This document shows positions 11,885-21,287 of a DNA stretch of 64,000 bases, one piece after another. The stretch's first letter is position 1. Each line of letters opens with the position of its first letter. Both the position numbers and the translations under genes were made by a program. Below the pieces are notes generated by a model that saw only the letters and a program-made list of their open reading frames with translations, did no database searches and was not told the DNA's origin. The stretch covers positions 310,001-374,000 of the forward strand of contig JAHLKI010000024.1 of assembly GCA_025602905.1 (NCBI GenBank). Reading direction: 5' to 3'. The DNA comes from Phlyctochytrium arcticum. Taxonomy: Eukaryota; Chytridiomycota; Chytridiomycetes; Chytridiales; Chytridiaceae.

Positions 11885-12085
11885 ATGAGATGCAAACTTG
11901 ACTCCATCGTGAACACTAAGATGTAAACTTGCCATCGTGAACACGACAACATCGTAAACACCAAGATAGCGTGAGCAATATGACAACCTATAGTTGCAGC
12001 TGCTAAAGCACGACTCCATCGTGAACGCTAAGATGCAAACTTGACTCGACCAACATGATTCTCACTAAGATGCAAACTTGACCAT
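11885..12085. repeat. Second iteron family (GATGCAAACTTG boxes)
   Basis: Four copies of a (A/G)AGATG(C/T)AAACTTG box lie near 11888, 11919, 12029 and 12067, interleaved with a CCATCGTGAACRCTAAG motif. They follow the palindromic iterons and end before the small ORF at 12167, so the 11.7-12.1 kb stretch is a dense array of candidate protein-binding sites. Confidence 0.65.
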
Positions 12086-12166
12086 GTTGGATGTGTGCGT
12101 ATGTTAGTATTGAAAAAAAGTATCACTATTTAAAGCAATCAGAACAACAAGAGAAGCATATGAAGA

Positions 12167-12394
12167 ATGCCAGTATCTACCGCCTGTTACCGTGTGACCT
12201 ACCAGAATGGTTGCATCCAGACCGGCGTTGAAGCATCATCGTTGCGTCAACTTTCAAAGAAACTGGGAATCTCATATGTAGCGCTTAAACACCTGATTTC
12301 AGGAGCGTCTAGTCGCTATGCCAAATTGCTGACGGTTGAGGTCTTGCCGCGAGGTACATTCACCACCCATAATAGAAGCACAGATCCCATATAA
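12167..12394 (+). CDS. Small ORF with helix-turn-helix-like segment
   Basis: 75 codons between the iterons and the replication gene. Residues about 25-50 (SLRQLSKKLGISYVALKHLI) have the pattern of a helix-turn-helix: a helix, a Gly at the turn, then a second helix. No family could be assigned. Its position beside iterons and upstream of the replicase fits a small DNA-binding regulator of the element, but this is inference. The reading frame runs over the TATA box of the next gene, so the two would be transcribed separately. Confidence 0.35.
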   Translation: MPVSTACYRVTYQNGCIQTGVEASSLRQLSKKLGISYVALKHLISGASSRYAKLLTVEVLPRGTFTTHNRSTDPI

Positions 12395-12397
12395 AAG
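12390..12397 (+). promoter_or_regulatory. TATA box of the replication gene
   Basis: TATAAAAG lies 89 bp upstream of the ATG at 12486. Spacing and sequence fit a strong RNA polymerase II core promoter. Confidence 0.55.
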
Positions 12398-12485
12398 GGC
12401 GAGCGATTTCCTCTGAGATTCGTTTCAACTGTCAAAAAAATATTGGTGCTTAAACAAGTAAACACTCATCAGACAACAATCAAGT

Positions 12486-14863
12486 ATGGTGGACATTTCG
12501 ATCACCGAGCCTATCTCCAGCCTCTTCCGCGTTGACAACAATGCAATGCCGACAATCATTGCCCATACCGAACCTGCCAACGAAGCCCACGTGCACCAAT
12601 TGATCAAATGTCCCAACCTGGACTCCACATTGCGCAAGAAGCTTTCAGCCTACCTCAAATGCCGTGTGGAACCCAACCAATTTCGGATCGAATACACCTA
12701 CTCAAAGTACTCGACCCTCGAGTACCGTAGGCTCTGGGCTCGCGGCGGGATTGGTTTGCAAATGTTCCCAAAGGAGGTCCGAGCCTTCCTTGCTTCCGAG
12801 TACTATATCGACATTGATATGGAGAATGCGATGTTCCGAATCCTAAAATCCGTGGCCGATCAATTGCAACTGGACGTTGAAGCCCTATGCCCGGAGCTGA
12901 TCGAACTTATTCAGAATCGCAAGCAGGTGCTCGCTCAGCAATCGTTGTCCAAGGTTGATGTGATTTGCATGATCTTCACCTCCGCCTCAAAGCCGCGCAA
13001 CAACTTCATACGCAAGATCCATTCCTTTTTGTATGGCGAGGTTGTTCCAGCGTTGACTTCTGGAGCACATTCCTATTGGTCTGCAGTGTGGGATCACGTC
13101 AAGTTACTTAAGCAGCAGGACATTAAGAGGAATAAGGAAGGCTGTTTCCTCTCTTTGGTCTCTCAAACGTTCGAGAAACAAGGTCTTGTCAATCTGATGG
13201 ACTTTCTACAGTCTCGGGGCTTTAAGGTTGATGTTCCAATTTTCGACGGAGCTCTGATGCGCAAGTCACCCACGTTGACCGATATACCGAGTATGTCTTG
13301 GAACGTACCAACTTGGAGGTTGTCTTTATGCAGAAGGAGTTCACCATTCCATCACAGTTCCTTACCCACTGGCATCTTCAAGTCGTTCCGGCTGCTACCG
13401 TGCTTACTAAGCGGAAATTTGAAGAAGATAGCAACAATGACTCTGAAGACGAGGATCGACTTGTAATTCTTCCTATTCCTGAGGACGAGTGTATCTCCAT
13501 CTCGCGAGCTAAGAAACTCTTCAGCAATGGCAAGGAACCTAAGGTGCTGCTTCAATATCTTAACAACTACTTTGCCAAAGTCACTGATGAAGAAACGGCT
13601 TGGTTCTGTTACCGAGAGAAACGTAGTGACCCTTGGATTTGGCGCAGCAAAGGAACAACGGCAACATGTCTTGAGCATCTGGCCTTTACCTACGAAAAGC
13701 AGGGACGTTCGGAGCAGACAAAGACTACACGGTTAGAACTGTTCCGCTTCTGGTACCTGCAGTCCAACCTCCTTACGTTTAAGAAGATAGTGATGAACCC
13801 GCAGCGCATCGGTGACCTCAATGGCTTAGAACTGAATCTTTTCCGCGGATTCAAGGCAAAGAAGCTGGAATCATACGACGAGACAATTCTGGCCCCAATC
13901 TGGTACCATTTGCGAGACATTATGAACAGAGGAGTTGAGGAGCACTCGCGCTACTTGGAGGGGTGGTTGGCATCTTTGGTTCAAAGGCCAGACGACAAGA
14001 ATCGTACGGCCATTGTCCTTCATGGGTCGCAAGGGACCGGTAAGAACGTGCTCTTCGAATGATTTGGCACTCATGTTATCGGCAAGGATCACTACCTTTA
14101 CCTCAATGACCTGGACGATCTGACGGGTAGATTCACTTCGCTTCAAAGTGCCAAGATCTTTGTGTTGGGGGACGAGGTTGTCTTTGCCGGAGCTCATAAG
14201 ACAAACAACATCTTAAAATCGAAAATCACCCAGGCCTGGCAGAAACTTGAGAAGAAGGGTTGCGATCCCGTAATGATCCAAGACTTTATGAACCTAGTTT
14301 TCTTGAGCAACAATGACAATGCTGTCAAAATCGAAGACACTGATCGCCGCTACTATGTCAAGCGTGTCTCCGACAAGCACCGCAATGCCCACGAGTACTT
14401 TGATCCTTTCTGTGCAAGCCTGACCCAAGAAGCAGCGGATCACTTCTACATGTATCTCATGAGCTTGGATCTCAGCCAGTTCAACGTTCGAAACATTCCA
14501 CATACGGAGGAGAAGGACGATATGCGAGTAATGGCAATGAGCCCTTTGGATCTGTTTGTAGAGGAGGCCCTTGACGGGGCCATAGTCTATGAGAAAGGGC
14601 GGTGGGATGAGGAGACAAAGACTAGAAGTGATGATGTATACTTCCAAGCTGGCGAGACGTATCAGACAACAATGAATGAACTGTTCGACCACTACGTTGA
14701 GTTCTATGGTAGCAGCCGTTCTGGTCATACTCGACACAATGGGCAGCTGGCAAAGAAAGCCTTTGGTAAAGTTATCCGTCGGAAGTTAGTCATTGAAAAC
14801 TGCACAAAGGACCGACATGGTGGCACGAGGATCCGACTTACTATTGCTAGGCCAGAAGTGTAA
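12486..14863 (+). pseudogene. Broken virus/plasmid-like replication protein (polymerase-like + D5/DUF5906 helicase)
   Basis: Three consecutive open segments belong to one intronless gene of about 790 codons. Segment 1 starts at 12486. Residues 109-115 (DIDMENA) and FDGALM near residue 255 resemble motifs of the polymerase/primase-like N-termini found in eukaryotic DNA virus and transpoviron-type replicases. A frameshift near 13265-13283 moves the frame. Segment 2 ends in a Walker A motif (GSQGTGKN) at about 14026-14049, followed by an in-frame TGA at 14060-14062. The same frame then continues to 14863 with the helicase core (FVLGDEVVFAG, then FLSNNDNAVKIEDTDRRYYV), typical of the DUF5906 superfamily-3-like helicases of viruses and mobile elements. 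The role would be replication of an extrachromosomal or integrated element. The two breaks suggest recent inactivation, or sequencing error. No capsid or packaging gene was seen. Confidence 0.8.
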
Positions 14864-15198
14864 GTTCTGTTTTCTGTGTTATAAGTGTGTATCCTGAAAT
14901 GTGAGGTTTTCGTATGTCTTCATATAGTTCTTTATCTAATTCTGTAAATAATACACATTTACACATCAATCACATAAAAATAGAGTCATAAAGAAAAAAG
15001 AGGCAGTATTTTTTGAAGTTGAGACCTGAACCAAGATCTTTGGTGGTTTTTGGATGACCCGGACAAATTTTATATGTGTAGAGGTGTTTGTGTGGTCAAT
15101 CTAGGATAGCACCATGGTGCGCGCGACAAGACAAAGACATGGTGGGAATGATGACGCTGCTTTAAACTTTGGTATACTAACATAAGTAAACACTTAGT
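14864..15198. other. AT-rich intergenic stretch of the element
   Basis: AT-rich DNA between the replicase and the next small gene, with poly(A)-signal-like AATAAT and ATAAAAATAG runs. No ORF is seen. Confidence 0.5.
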
Positions 15199-15510
15199 AT
15201 GAGTTCCGTTTCACCAACCGCCACTCGCCATAGACAAGGTGCAGCATACTATGCCGCCAAGTTTAGAGAGGAGCTCATAAAGAGGTCCAAAGCAAAAACC
15301 TTTGCCGATGCGCTTAAGTTGTATGTCGTACTCCCTCACAGGATAGGGAAGAGCAACACTTGTATCTGTACTCACGACATAGAAAAAAACTACTTTGCAA
15401 AGAACATTCACACTGGAGAGGTTCTGGTGATTGGAAGCTCTTGCATCAATCGTTTCTTCCCTCAAGAGCAAGTAGATATCGTTAAGCAGCTGGAATCTGA
15501 CGGTAAGTAG
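15199..15510 (+). CDS. Small Cys/His protein of virus-like element
   Basis: 103 codons. The core runs CICTHDIEKNYFAKN, then the separate segment HTGEVLVIGSSCINRFF. This Cys-x-Cys...Cys pattern with a Gly-Ser-Ser-Cys turn resembles small, probably zinc-binding, proteins common in large DNA viruses and phages; that is recalled resemblance, not a search result. The same-strand position behind the broken replicase supports membership of one element. The last codons run into GGTAAGT, a good splice donor, so the gene may continue in a downstream exon that was not found. Confidence 0.5.
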   Translation: MSSVSPTATRHRQGAAYYAAKFREELIKRSKAKTFADALKLYVVLPHRIGKSNTCICTHDIEKNYFAKNIHTGEVLVIGSSCINRFFPQEQVDIVKQLESDGK

Positions 15511-15520
15511 CAATTCCGTA

Positions 15521-15598
15521 CCGTACGGTCACGGGTCCGTACTCCGTACTCTCCCGGGTACTCTCGGGTAAATCCGGGATTGCATCTTGACCGTACGG
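15521..15598. repeat. Short inverted repeat with GTAC-rich core
   Basis: CCGTACGGTCA at 15521-15531 is matched by its exact inverse at 15588-15598, and each arm contains the self-complementary CCGTACGG. The 56 bp between are rich in CCGTACT and CCGGG motifs. It may mark the end of the virus-like element or be a transcription-related structure. Confidence 0.5.
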
Positions 15599-15984
15599 AC
15601 TGAACACTCAAGTATGATTTGCCTCCCCAAATGGGTCCCAAAGCTACTTGAGGATCACATATACTGCAGCTGTACATGTTTACACCCATTCAGGCTGTTA
15701 AAACCCGTGATGTCTTTGTTCATCGCATTTTTTGAAATTAATTAAATTATCTATGGCATGCATGCGAAGGATCAGACTTGTGCCAGGAAACCCACAGACT
15801 CACAGAGTGAAATAAAGTAATTGACAGAGATAGAAATCCAGATGGAATCGGACAAAATAACCTAATAGTTTCGCCCACGGTACAAGGGAAAGAAATTGTC
15901 TATTAACATCGTGTCTGAACAAAGGATGCAAGGTCCAAAAAAAAGACGATTACGGTTATACCAGTGGGAACTAAAAATTTAGTA

Positions 15985-16053
15985 GCTGATGCAGGGGTCG
16001 AACGCGGGAAATCTTCGTAAGCCTTAAGGATCTTTAACCACTACACCACGAGC
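15985..16053 (-). other. tRNA-like remnant
   Basis: On the minus strand TGGTGTAGTGG matches the tRNA A box exactly and GCGTTCGACCC resembles the B box. The outer 7 bases at each end can pair with one mismatch and one G-U. The T stem does not pair properly and no clean anticodon arm could be drawn in 69 nt, so this is a tRNA pseudogene or the head of a tRNA-derived SINE rather than a working tRNA. It overlaps the 3' end of the DnaJ pseudogene frame. Confidence 0.45.
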
Positions 16054-17413
16054 TCTGCGTGTTTTATGCTAATAAAAAGAAACTTATGTGTCTTTACACT
16101 GAACCGCCCGACCTGTACACCTTTGGATTCTTTGACCCATTCGTCGCCTCGCTCGTCTCCTGCCCGGTCAATCTTGCGGACGCCGCGCTGTCGTAGCCGT
16201 TTACGATCGTTGGGTTGTGTTCCAGCTGGAACAGAGAGTTCGACGTCGCCGTCAATGGTCGGGACGCGAATAGTGCCACCCAAGATGGCTGTGGAGAGGG
16301 GAACTTCGGCATCAACAAGGACGTCAGCGCCCTCGCGGTGGAAAGTTGGGTCAGGCGCGACTCGGAGTGTCACGAATAAATCGCCTTCGGGACCGTTGCC
16401 TTCCAGAGGTGCATTACCTTGTCGGGCAAGACGGAGCTCAATGCCGTCGTAGACGCCGGGAGGAACCGTGACCTCAACTGTGCGGGGTTCCTCGCCGCGG
16501 CCCTGACCTTCACAGCTAGTACATTTGGCGTCTGCCGGAACCTGGGATCCAGCACCCCCGCATGCAGGGCAAGTTGTCGCCATCTGGAATCCACCACGGA
16601 TGAAAGCAACTTGCCCAGATCCGCCACAAGTTGTGCAGCGATTCGCCTTTTTGCCCGGCTTGAGCCCTGATCCAGTACATGGCTTACATTTCCCGACACT
16701 CTTGAATCGAATCGTCCGTGAAGTTCCTTTTGCAGCATCCACGAAGGAAATGTTGATGGCCGTTTTAATGTTACGTCCGACACTATCAAAACCACCGCGG
16801 CCACCCCCACCCCTGCCACCCATTCCCGGCATTCCGCCCATGCCACCTGAGAAAATGTGCTCAAAGATATCCTGTGTGCTACCGAAGCCGCCTCCGAAGG
16901 GGTTACCCCCTCCACCAAAACCACCAAAATCGCCAAAACCTCCTGCGCCAGTTGGTCCCTCTCCGCCTAGAAATTTTTTTTCGCTTTAGCGTCTGTACAA
17001 ACAAACGACTGTACCATGAATGCCAATTTCTTTACCTCCAAAGGCAGAGTGTCCAAATTGATCGTAATTTGCTCGTTTCTGATCATCCGACAGAATCTAA
17101 CAGAGAAAAGTTTTAGTACTGTGGCTCCACCAAATCCAACAGTATGAAACTCACATCATACGCTTCCTGTATCTCAATAAATTTATCCTTGGCATTCGGA
17201 TCCTTGCTAGTATCAGGGTGGAAATCGCGCGCGAGCTAACAACATAGGAACGTTAAGGGCTTTTCTATGATGTATTAAAGTCTCCAAAGGCAAATGTCTT
17301 ACCTTGTAGTACGCCTTTTTGATCTAACTAGCCGTGGCGTCTTTACTGACATTCAGGACTTTGTAGGCATCCTTTTTGGCTGCAGATGCTGGTGGTGTAG
17401 CATGAAAGCATCG
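16041..17413 (-). pseudogene. Decayed DnaJ/Hsp40 chaperone (mitochondrial Mdj1/Tid1-like)
   Basis: Exons 17303 to about 17413, 17155-17235, 17036-17096 and 16041-16966 join in phase. Together they give a J domain with the HPD motif, a Gly/Phe-rich linker, four CxxCxGxG zinc motifs and the C-terminal substrate-binding region, which is the order of a type I DnaJ. An FHATPP segment before the J domain suggests a mitochondrial presequence. Two lesions are visible. A TAG at 17324-17326 stands where ATASEIKKAYY in homologues has Glu. Homology stops right after GDEWVK (about 16140) and is replaced by unrelated residues reaching the tRNA-like remnant, so the true C-terminus is missing. The 3' loss lies on the side facing the virus-like DNA. 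A functional copy is expected elsewhere. Confidence 0.8.
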
Positions 17414-17720
17414 CTATGAACATCAAAAGTAAGTTCCTCGTTGACGTTTTGGCCTTGCGCGTGCTGAACAAAATGTCTCACCTTGTCACCCATACTCCGC
17501 CGATTCCGCAATTGTTCACACGTTTTGGACCACATAGTCTTGCTCCGTGCCGAGAACGCATCTGATTGCGGCGGGGAGCCTGCCAGACTTGTCGGTGTAG
17601 CCCGTCCATAGTTGCTCACAGTAGTAGAAACATTGTGAGCTGCTGTGAGGGCGCTTGGGCTGCGCTTGGGGGAGCATAAAAGTTAAGCGGTGAGCGCGGA
17701 AATTGGGACGTTTAGTGAGG
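17414..17720. other. Upstream part of the DnaJ locus, not resolved
   Basis: Should hold the first exon or exons of the DnaJ gene (presequence), but no convincing in-phase exon with ATG was found; splice-like AG/GT sites are present. Confidence 0.4.
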
Positions 17721-18000
17721 CCAGTCATTCCGGACATAGTACGTTGCAATTATGGCTAAGAATGATGGGACAAGGGGCGCCAGTCATTCCGGACATAGTA
17801 TGTTGCAAGAATGGCTAAGAATGTAACAAAGGAGGGCACGCGGCATTCTTCACTGATTGAGGGCGGATTCTTGCAGGAATGTTCCCACGGTAGATATCGG
17901 GCTAGAAATGTACCAAGAATGTGGGCGCACGGCATTCTTCACTAATGATACCCCCCCATTCTTGCCAGGAATGTAAGTACCTAATAGGCCAGGAATGCCT
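17720..18000. repeat. Tandem degenerate repeats around GCATTCTT motifs
   Basis: A unit containing GCCAGTCATTCCGGACATAG followed by a GTTGCAA..ATGGCTAAGAATG tail occurs twice (about 17721 and 17780). A second unit containing CGCGGCATTCTTCACT occurs near 17838 and, as CACGGCATTCTTCACT, near 17928. The motifs resemble the arms of the adjacent 45 bp palindrome, so the tract looks like nested miniature-element debris. Confidence 0.6.
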
Positions 18001-18045
18001 GTCACAGTACGCAGCATTCTTGGCAAGAATGCTGCGCACTGTGAC
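18001..18045. repeat. 45 bp near-perfect palindrome (copy 1)
   Basis: Arms of 22 bp, GTCACAGTACGCAGCATTCT.. and its inverse, with one mismatch around a single central base. The same 45 bp sequence, as a perfect palindrome, is at 42708-42752. It fits a miniature inverted-repeat element or fused transposon ends. Confidence 0.8.
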
Positions 18046-18136
18046 AAACCGGACACATTGGCATCACTTGTAATATGCAGCAGTGCATTCCCTGTGTACA
18101 ATGTACATATACTACATGCGCGGCGTCTCTGAGACT

Positions 18137-18465
18137 ATTTTTCCCACGAGGTCTAACTCACGAAGAGCTGAACACCATTCACTGGCAGCCCCCCGTAATT
18201 CAGAATTATCAAGGAAAGAAACCAATATACCAAAATCGCCCAAGGAATCCATTCCTGACGTCCATAGCGTAAGATAGTTCCTGACCATCGAAATAAACGT
18301 TTCTCCCACGGGATCCCATCTCACACAGAGCTAAAAACTATTCACCGGCAGCCCACAGTAATTCAAATATTATCAAGGAAAGAAACTGCTATACCAGAAT
18401 CGTTCCAGGAATTCGTTTCTGGCTGCTCCAGGTGTCCATAGCGTATGTGCACGTCCCTGCCCGCC
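18137..18465. repeat. Tandem direct repeat, about 160 bp x 2
   Basis: The block starting TTTTCCCACGAGGTCTAA (18137) recurs at about 18297 as TTTCTCCCACGGGATC. Both carry an ATTATCAAGGAAAGAAAC core, a CCAGGAAT/CAAGGAAT motif and a GTCCATAGCGTA end. The copies differ at many positions. Confidence 0.7.
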
Positions 18466-19427
18466 GAAATGCCCGACAAATTGCGACAATGTTGCAGTCA
18501 AACTTTTGGTCCTCCGACGCGTACCTGGTATACAGGGGAACTCAACCACAATTGCGCTTTTGGTTGCTGCAATCCCTAAACGGAACAGATGATCATGACG
18601 CGGTGAGTGCTCGTCTGGCCCCGCTGGGCCTGGTGGAGTTTGTGAATCTACATAGTCGGAACATATCGGAAGCCGGGAACTATCGGACAGGCTATGTGAA
18701 TTGGGCAAGTTGGCAACAGGCACTGTTTGATTTTGCAACACCAAGAAAAGTTTGAAAATGACAGGTAACACGGGATTATGATAAAACTCGGTAGCATTAG
18801 CACCATTATACGAGTAACAGCGAGAGCTACTTTCCATCTTGGGTGTCATTTTCCCTCACTTGGAGTTCCACCAGGTTGGAAGGGGTTCTCTTTGCGCTAA
18901 AGCGAGTTGTCGCGATGTCCAATGATCCGCGGACTCGGCCTAGATCCCCGCTCGCTGCTTTACCGATTCTTGTTCCACCTTGTTCGTGCCGGAGAGATAG
19001 AGGAAAAGATAGCCGGGATTTTTGTATGATTGCTGGCGACGCCGCGGGAGGGGTGGGTGTCACGGCAAGGTATCAAAGATCTTCTGCCATGCCCATTTCG
19101 CGGGTGCTATGCATTCCTGGTAGAGTTGCGGATTGTCCACTTTTTGGAACTGGCAATAGATCGAATCCCCGGGAATGTTGACCAATACGTTGAGGTGGAA
19201 TCATCTGCCTGACCGACTTCCAGATTCAAGAACGTTGTGACAAGAGACACGGTTTGGCAGTGGGGCGATTTTGTCGGCGGAATCCATATGATCTCAAGTT
19301 CGTGCTAGGGGCAGTTGACGGGATACCTCCGATACGAAAAGCCTTCACCATCGGCATGCAACCTGAATGTATCTGTTTGCGTCAACTTCGTCCGAGATGT
19401 GTCGCCTTTGCTTGAGCGATGGGTAGG
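18466..19427. other. Intergenic region without supported gene
   Basis: Several short frames exist on both strands (for example 18432-18755 plus and 18373-18849 minus) but none shows a family motif, a credible splice pattern or a good start context. Confidence 0.45.
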
Positions 19428-21048
19428 TTATGTCAATACCAATGCGCTGGCAATCGTGATGGCATTTTCCCACAAAGTGGCCACCATTGGCGCAGCGGGG
19501 GCGCTTATTCCGTTCAACGCTTCAAGATGGGTTTTGGCTTCATCGATGACACTCCGGCAAATCTGTGAAACTGCTTCTTGGACGTACTGTTCCAACCTAT
19601 CGCTTAGGGAATCCCAGCACTTCGCCAACGTTTTGGCATCAATTATTTCCCTAGGAAAAGAGGCGCTCAACACGCGCAGGCGCAATGCGGTGGTCAGCCT
19701 GGGAGAGGCTCCCTGATGTTGATCAAGTATATGTTCACTGTGACGGGGACGCAGGTTAGGCAAAGCACATCGATCAAAAAGCAAACACATACGTAGGTAG
19801 GGCACTATTTGCCAGCACTTGCTCTGCATTGGCTCTGGACAGCCGCGTTTCGCCGGGTATTTTTATAAGGTCAATGAAGCGGTCAACATTGGTGTAGTTA
19901 TATGGATTGTCCGGGAGTACAAATCCATACTCTGCCAGCAGAAAGCTGTGATGCAAGTCAGTGAAAGGAATGCGCTAAAGTCCAAACATTATCCAAGATA
20001 CCTATTGTCGTGCGCTCCATAGTTTATAAAGACTTGCGTGCCTGCGCTGTACGGCACATTGGTTCGGATCTTATAACTTAGGGTCGTCCGATCGAAACCC
20101 GTTTCAATCTTGGCATGTTGTGAGTGATTCAGAAGATCAAGGACTGGCGCAAGAGCAATTTTGGGTTGACCCGGACGAACACGTTTCGTTTTCCAGTCAA
20201 TAAGAGTGATGCATCGCGTATTCACTGAAGTTTTATCTAAATGTCAGAGCAATGGGGGATCAGCGTTGCAAAGGTTCGTACCTGCAAACCATGCCCAAAC
20301 CCAGTCATCAAAGTCCAATTGAGGAGTTGACCGGCAGACCCCGCACCGTGTATCCCATCGTTCCGATGACAGAGCTGTTTTGCTGCAGTCCGTGCATCTG
20401 CCAGTTGCGCCTAAGAATTCATCGCGCAACTGTTTCATTTGGCGACCAGAATGTGCTAAAATTGGTGACACCAGTTAGTCCAATTACCCCAATCCCTCCA
20501 ATACATCTTATCACCTTTTACCACTGGAGGCAAATGTTCAAAAAGTGAAGGCTCTAGCAAAGCCGCAACCGTGTCGAAACGAGACGGTATCGAATTGATG
20601 TAAGATTCGTACGGCCCAGATGTTCCCCTGTTCAAAGCAAGGAAAAGCGCCAAGAGCTGATGCTCCGAACTTGGTGTTCTAGAAGCAGAATGCTGGGATG
20701 TGAGCCTCAAGTCATAAGGCAAGTATCGAGGGACCTCATACGTTAGGCCAAATAATTGGGCACACTCTTCGACGGCACTTGTTTTCGTCGAAATAAGCAT
20801 GATGGCAGGGATCTCCACAATGACTTCCCCATCCTAGATCATGGCAATTATCCATATTGTATCTGATTTTCTTAGCAGGAGAGTAGTCTGCCCACCGTTA
20901 TGTCCTCCGTTGCCTGCATTCCTCGTCCAGTGAATTTGAACAAGTGGGGTGTCAGCTTTCCATTTTTCACACCATTCTCTTCCAGGGTCTTGTAAAGTCG
21001 CTCAGTGGCTTCCTCATGACAGACTGAACTTGTCGGAGAGGAGGACAT
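19428..21048 (-). CDS. SET-domain protein methyltransferase (SETD4-like)
   Basis: Six exons (20896-21048, 20515-20833, 20282-20455, 20002-20224, 19793-19945, 19428-19737) join in phase to 443 aa. The SET domain opens with GRGMQATEDITDGEVIVEIP at residues 41-60. It carries the cofactor-binding DLLNHS at 245-250 and the catalytic-site INYGAHDN about residues 282-289, followed by LLAEYGFVLPDNPYN. A Cys-rich insert (CTDCS..CGVC) sits in the middle. A helical substrate-binding region follows, as in the SETD4/SETD3/Rubisco-LSMT family, which methylate lysine (or histidine) of non-histone or histone proteins. The third exon uses a donor that removes a 59 bp intron; an alternative donor would leave a 32 bp intron. 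The gene is divergent from RSU1, with 239 bp between the starts. Confidence 0.85.
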
Positions 21049-21287
21049 GTCTCCAGACTCCCAGCGTTTCGGAGTTCGAGTCTCCGTCGAGTCTCTGGTC
21101 GAGTCTCGATCTGAGTTTCAACTTTCAACATCTGAGTTTCATTGTGCCATTTGAAGCTACATTACGGATTCATTTGCCAAGTTTGTTTTAATGAATATCA
21201 CGTAACGCGGAAATTCGCGATGGTTGGGGATGACTTTTGGAGGTTGGGACGTTGAGTGCTCAGTTAAGCGGCAAGAGATTCACCAAA

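Noticed and set aside
11525..12019. 164-codon minus-strand ORF over the iterons
   Set aside because: Its repeated FIDKL segments simply translate the palindromic iterons, and it has no family features.
11722..12085. CRISPR-like array
   Set aside because: Repeats are palindromic, few and irregularly spaced, without unique equal-length spacers or cas genes, and the genome is eukaryotic.
12486..14863. Alternative genetic code with TGA = Trp to rescue the replicase and paralogue 1
   Set aside because: SIN3, EED and paralogue 1 use TGA as terminator, and other genes use TGG for Trp; nonsense or error is simpler.
14162..14863. Third replicase segment as a separate gene
   Set aside because: It is in the same frame as the preceding segment and starts in mid-domain; only the TGA separates them.
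15985..16053. Functional tRNA gene on the minus strand
   Set aside because: The A box is good, but the T stem and anticodon arm do not pair.
18432..18755. 107-codon ORF as a gene
   Set aside because: It overlaps direct repeats and an opposite-strand ORF of similar length, with no recognised motif.
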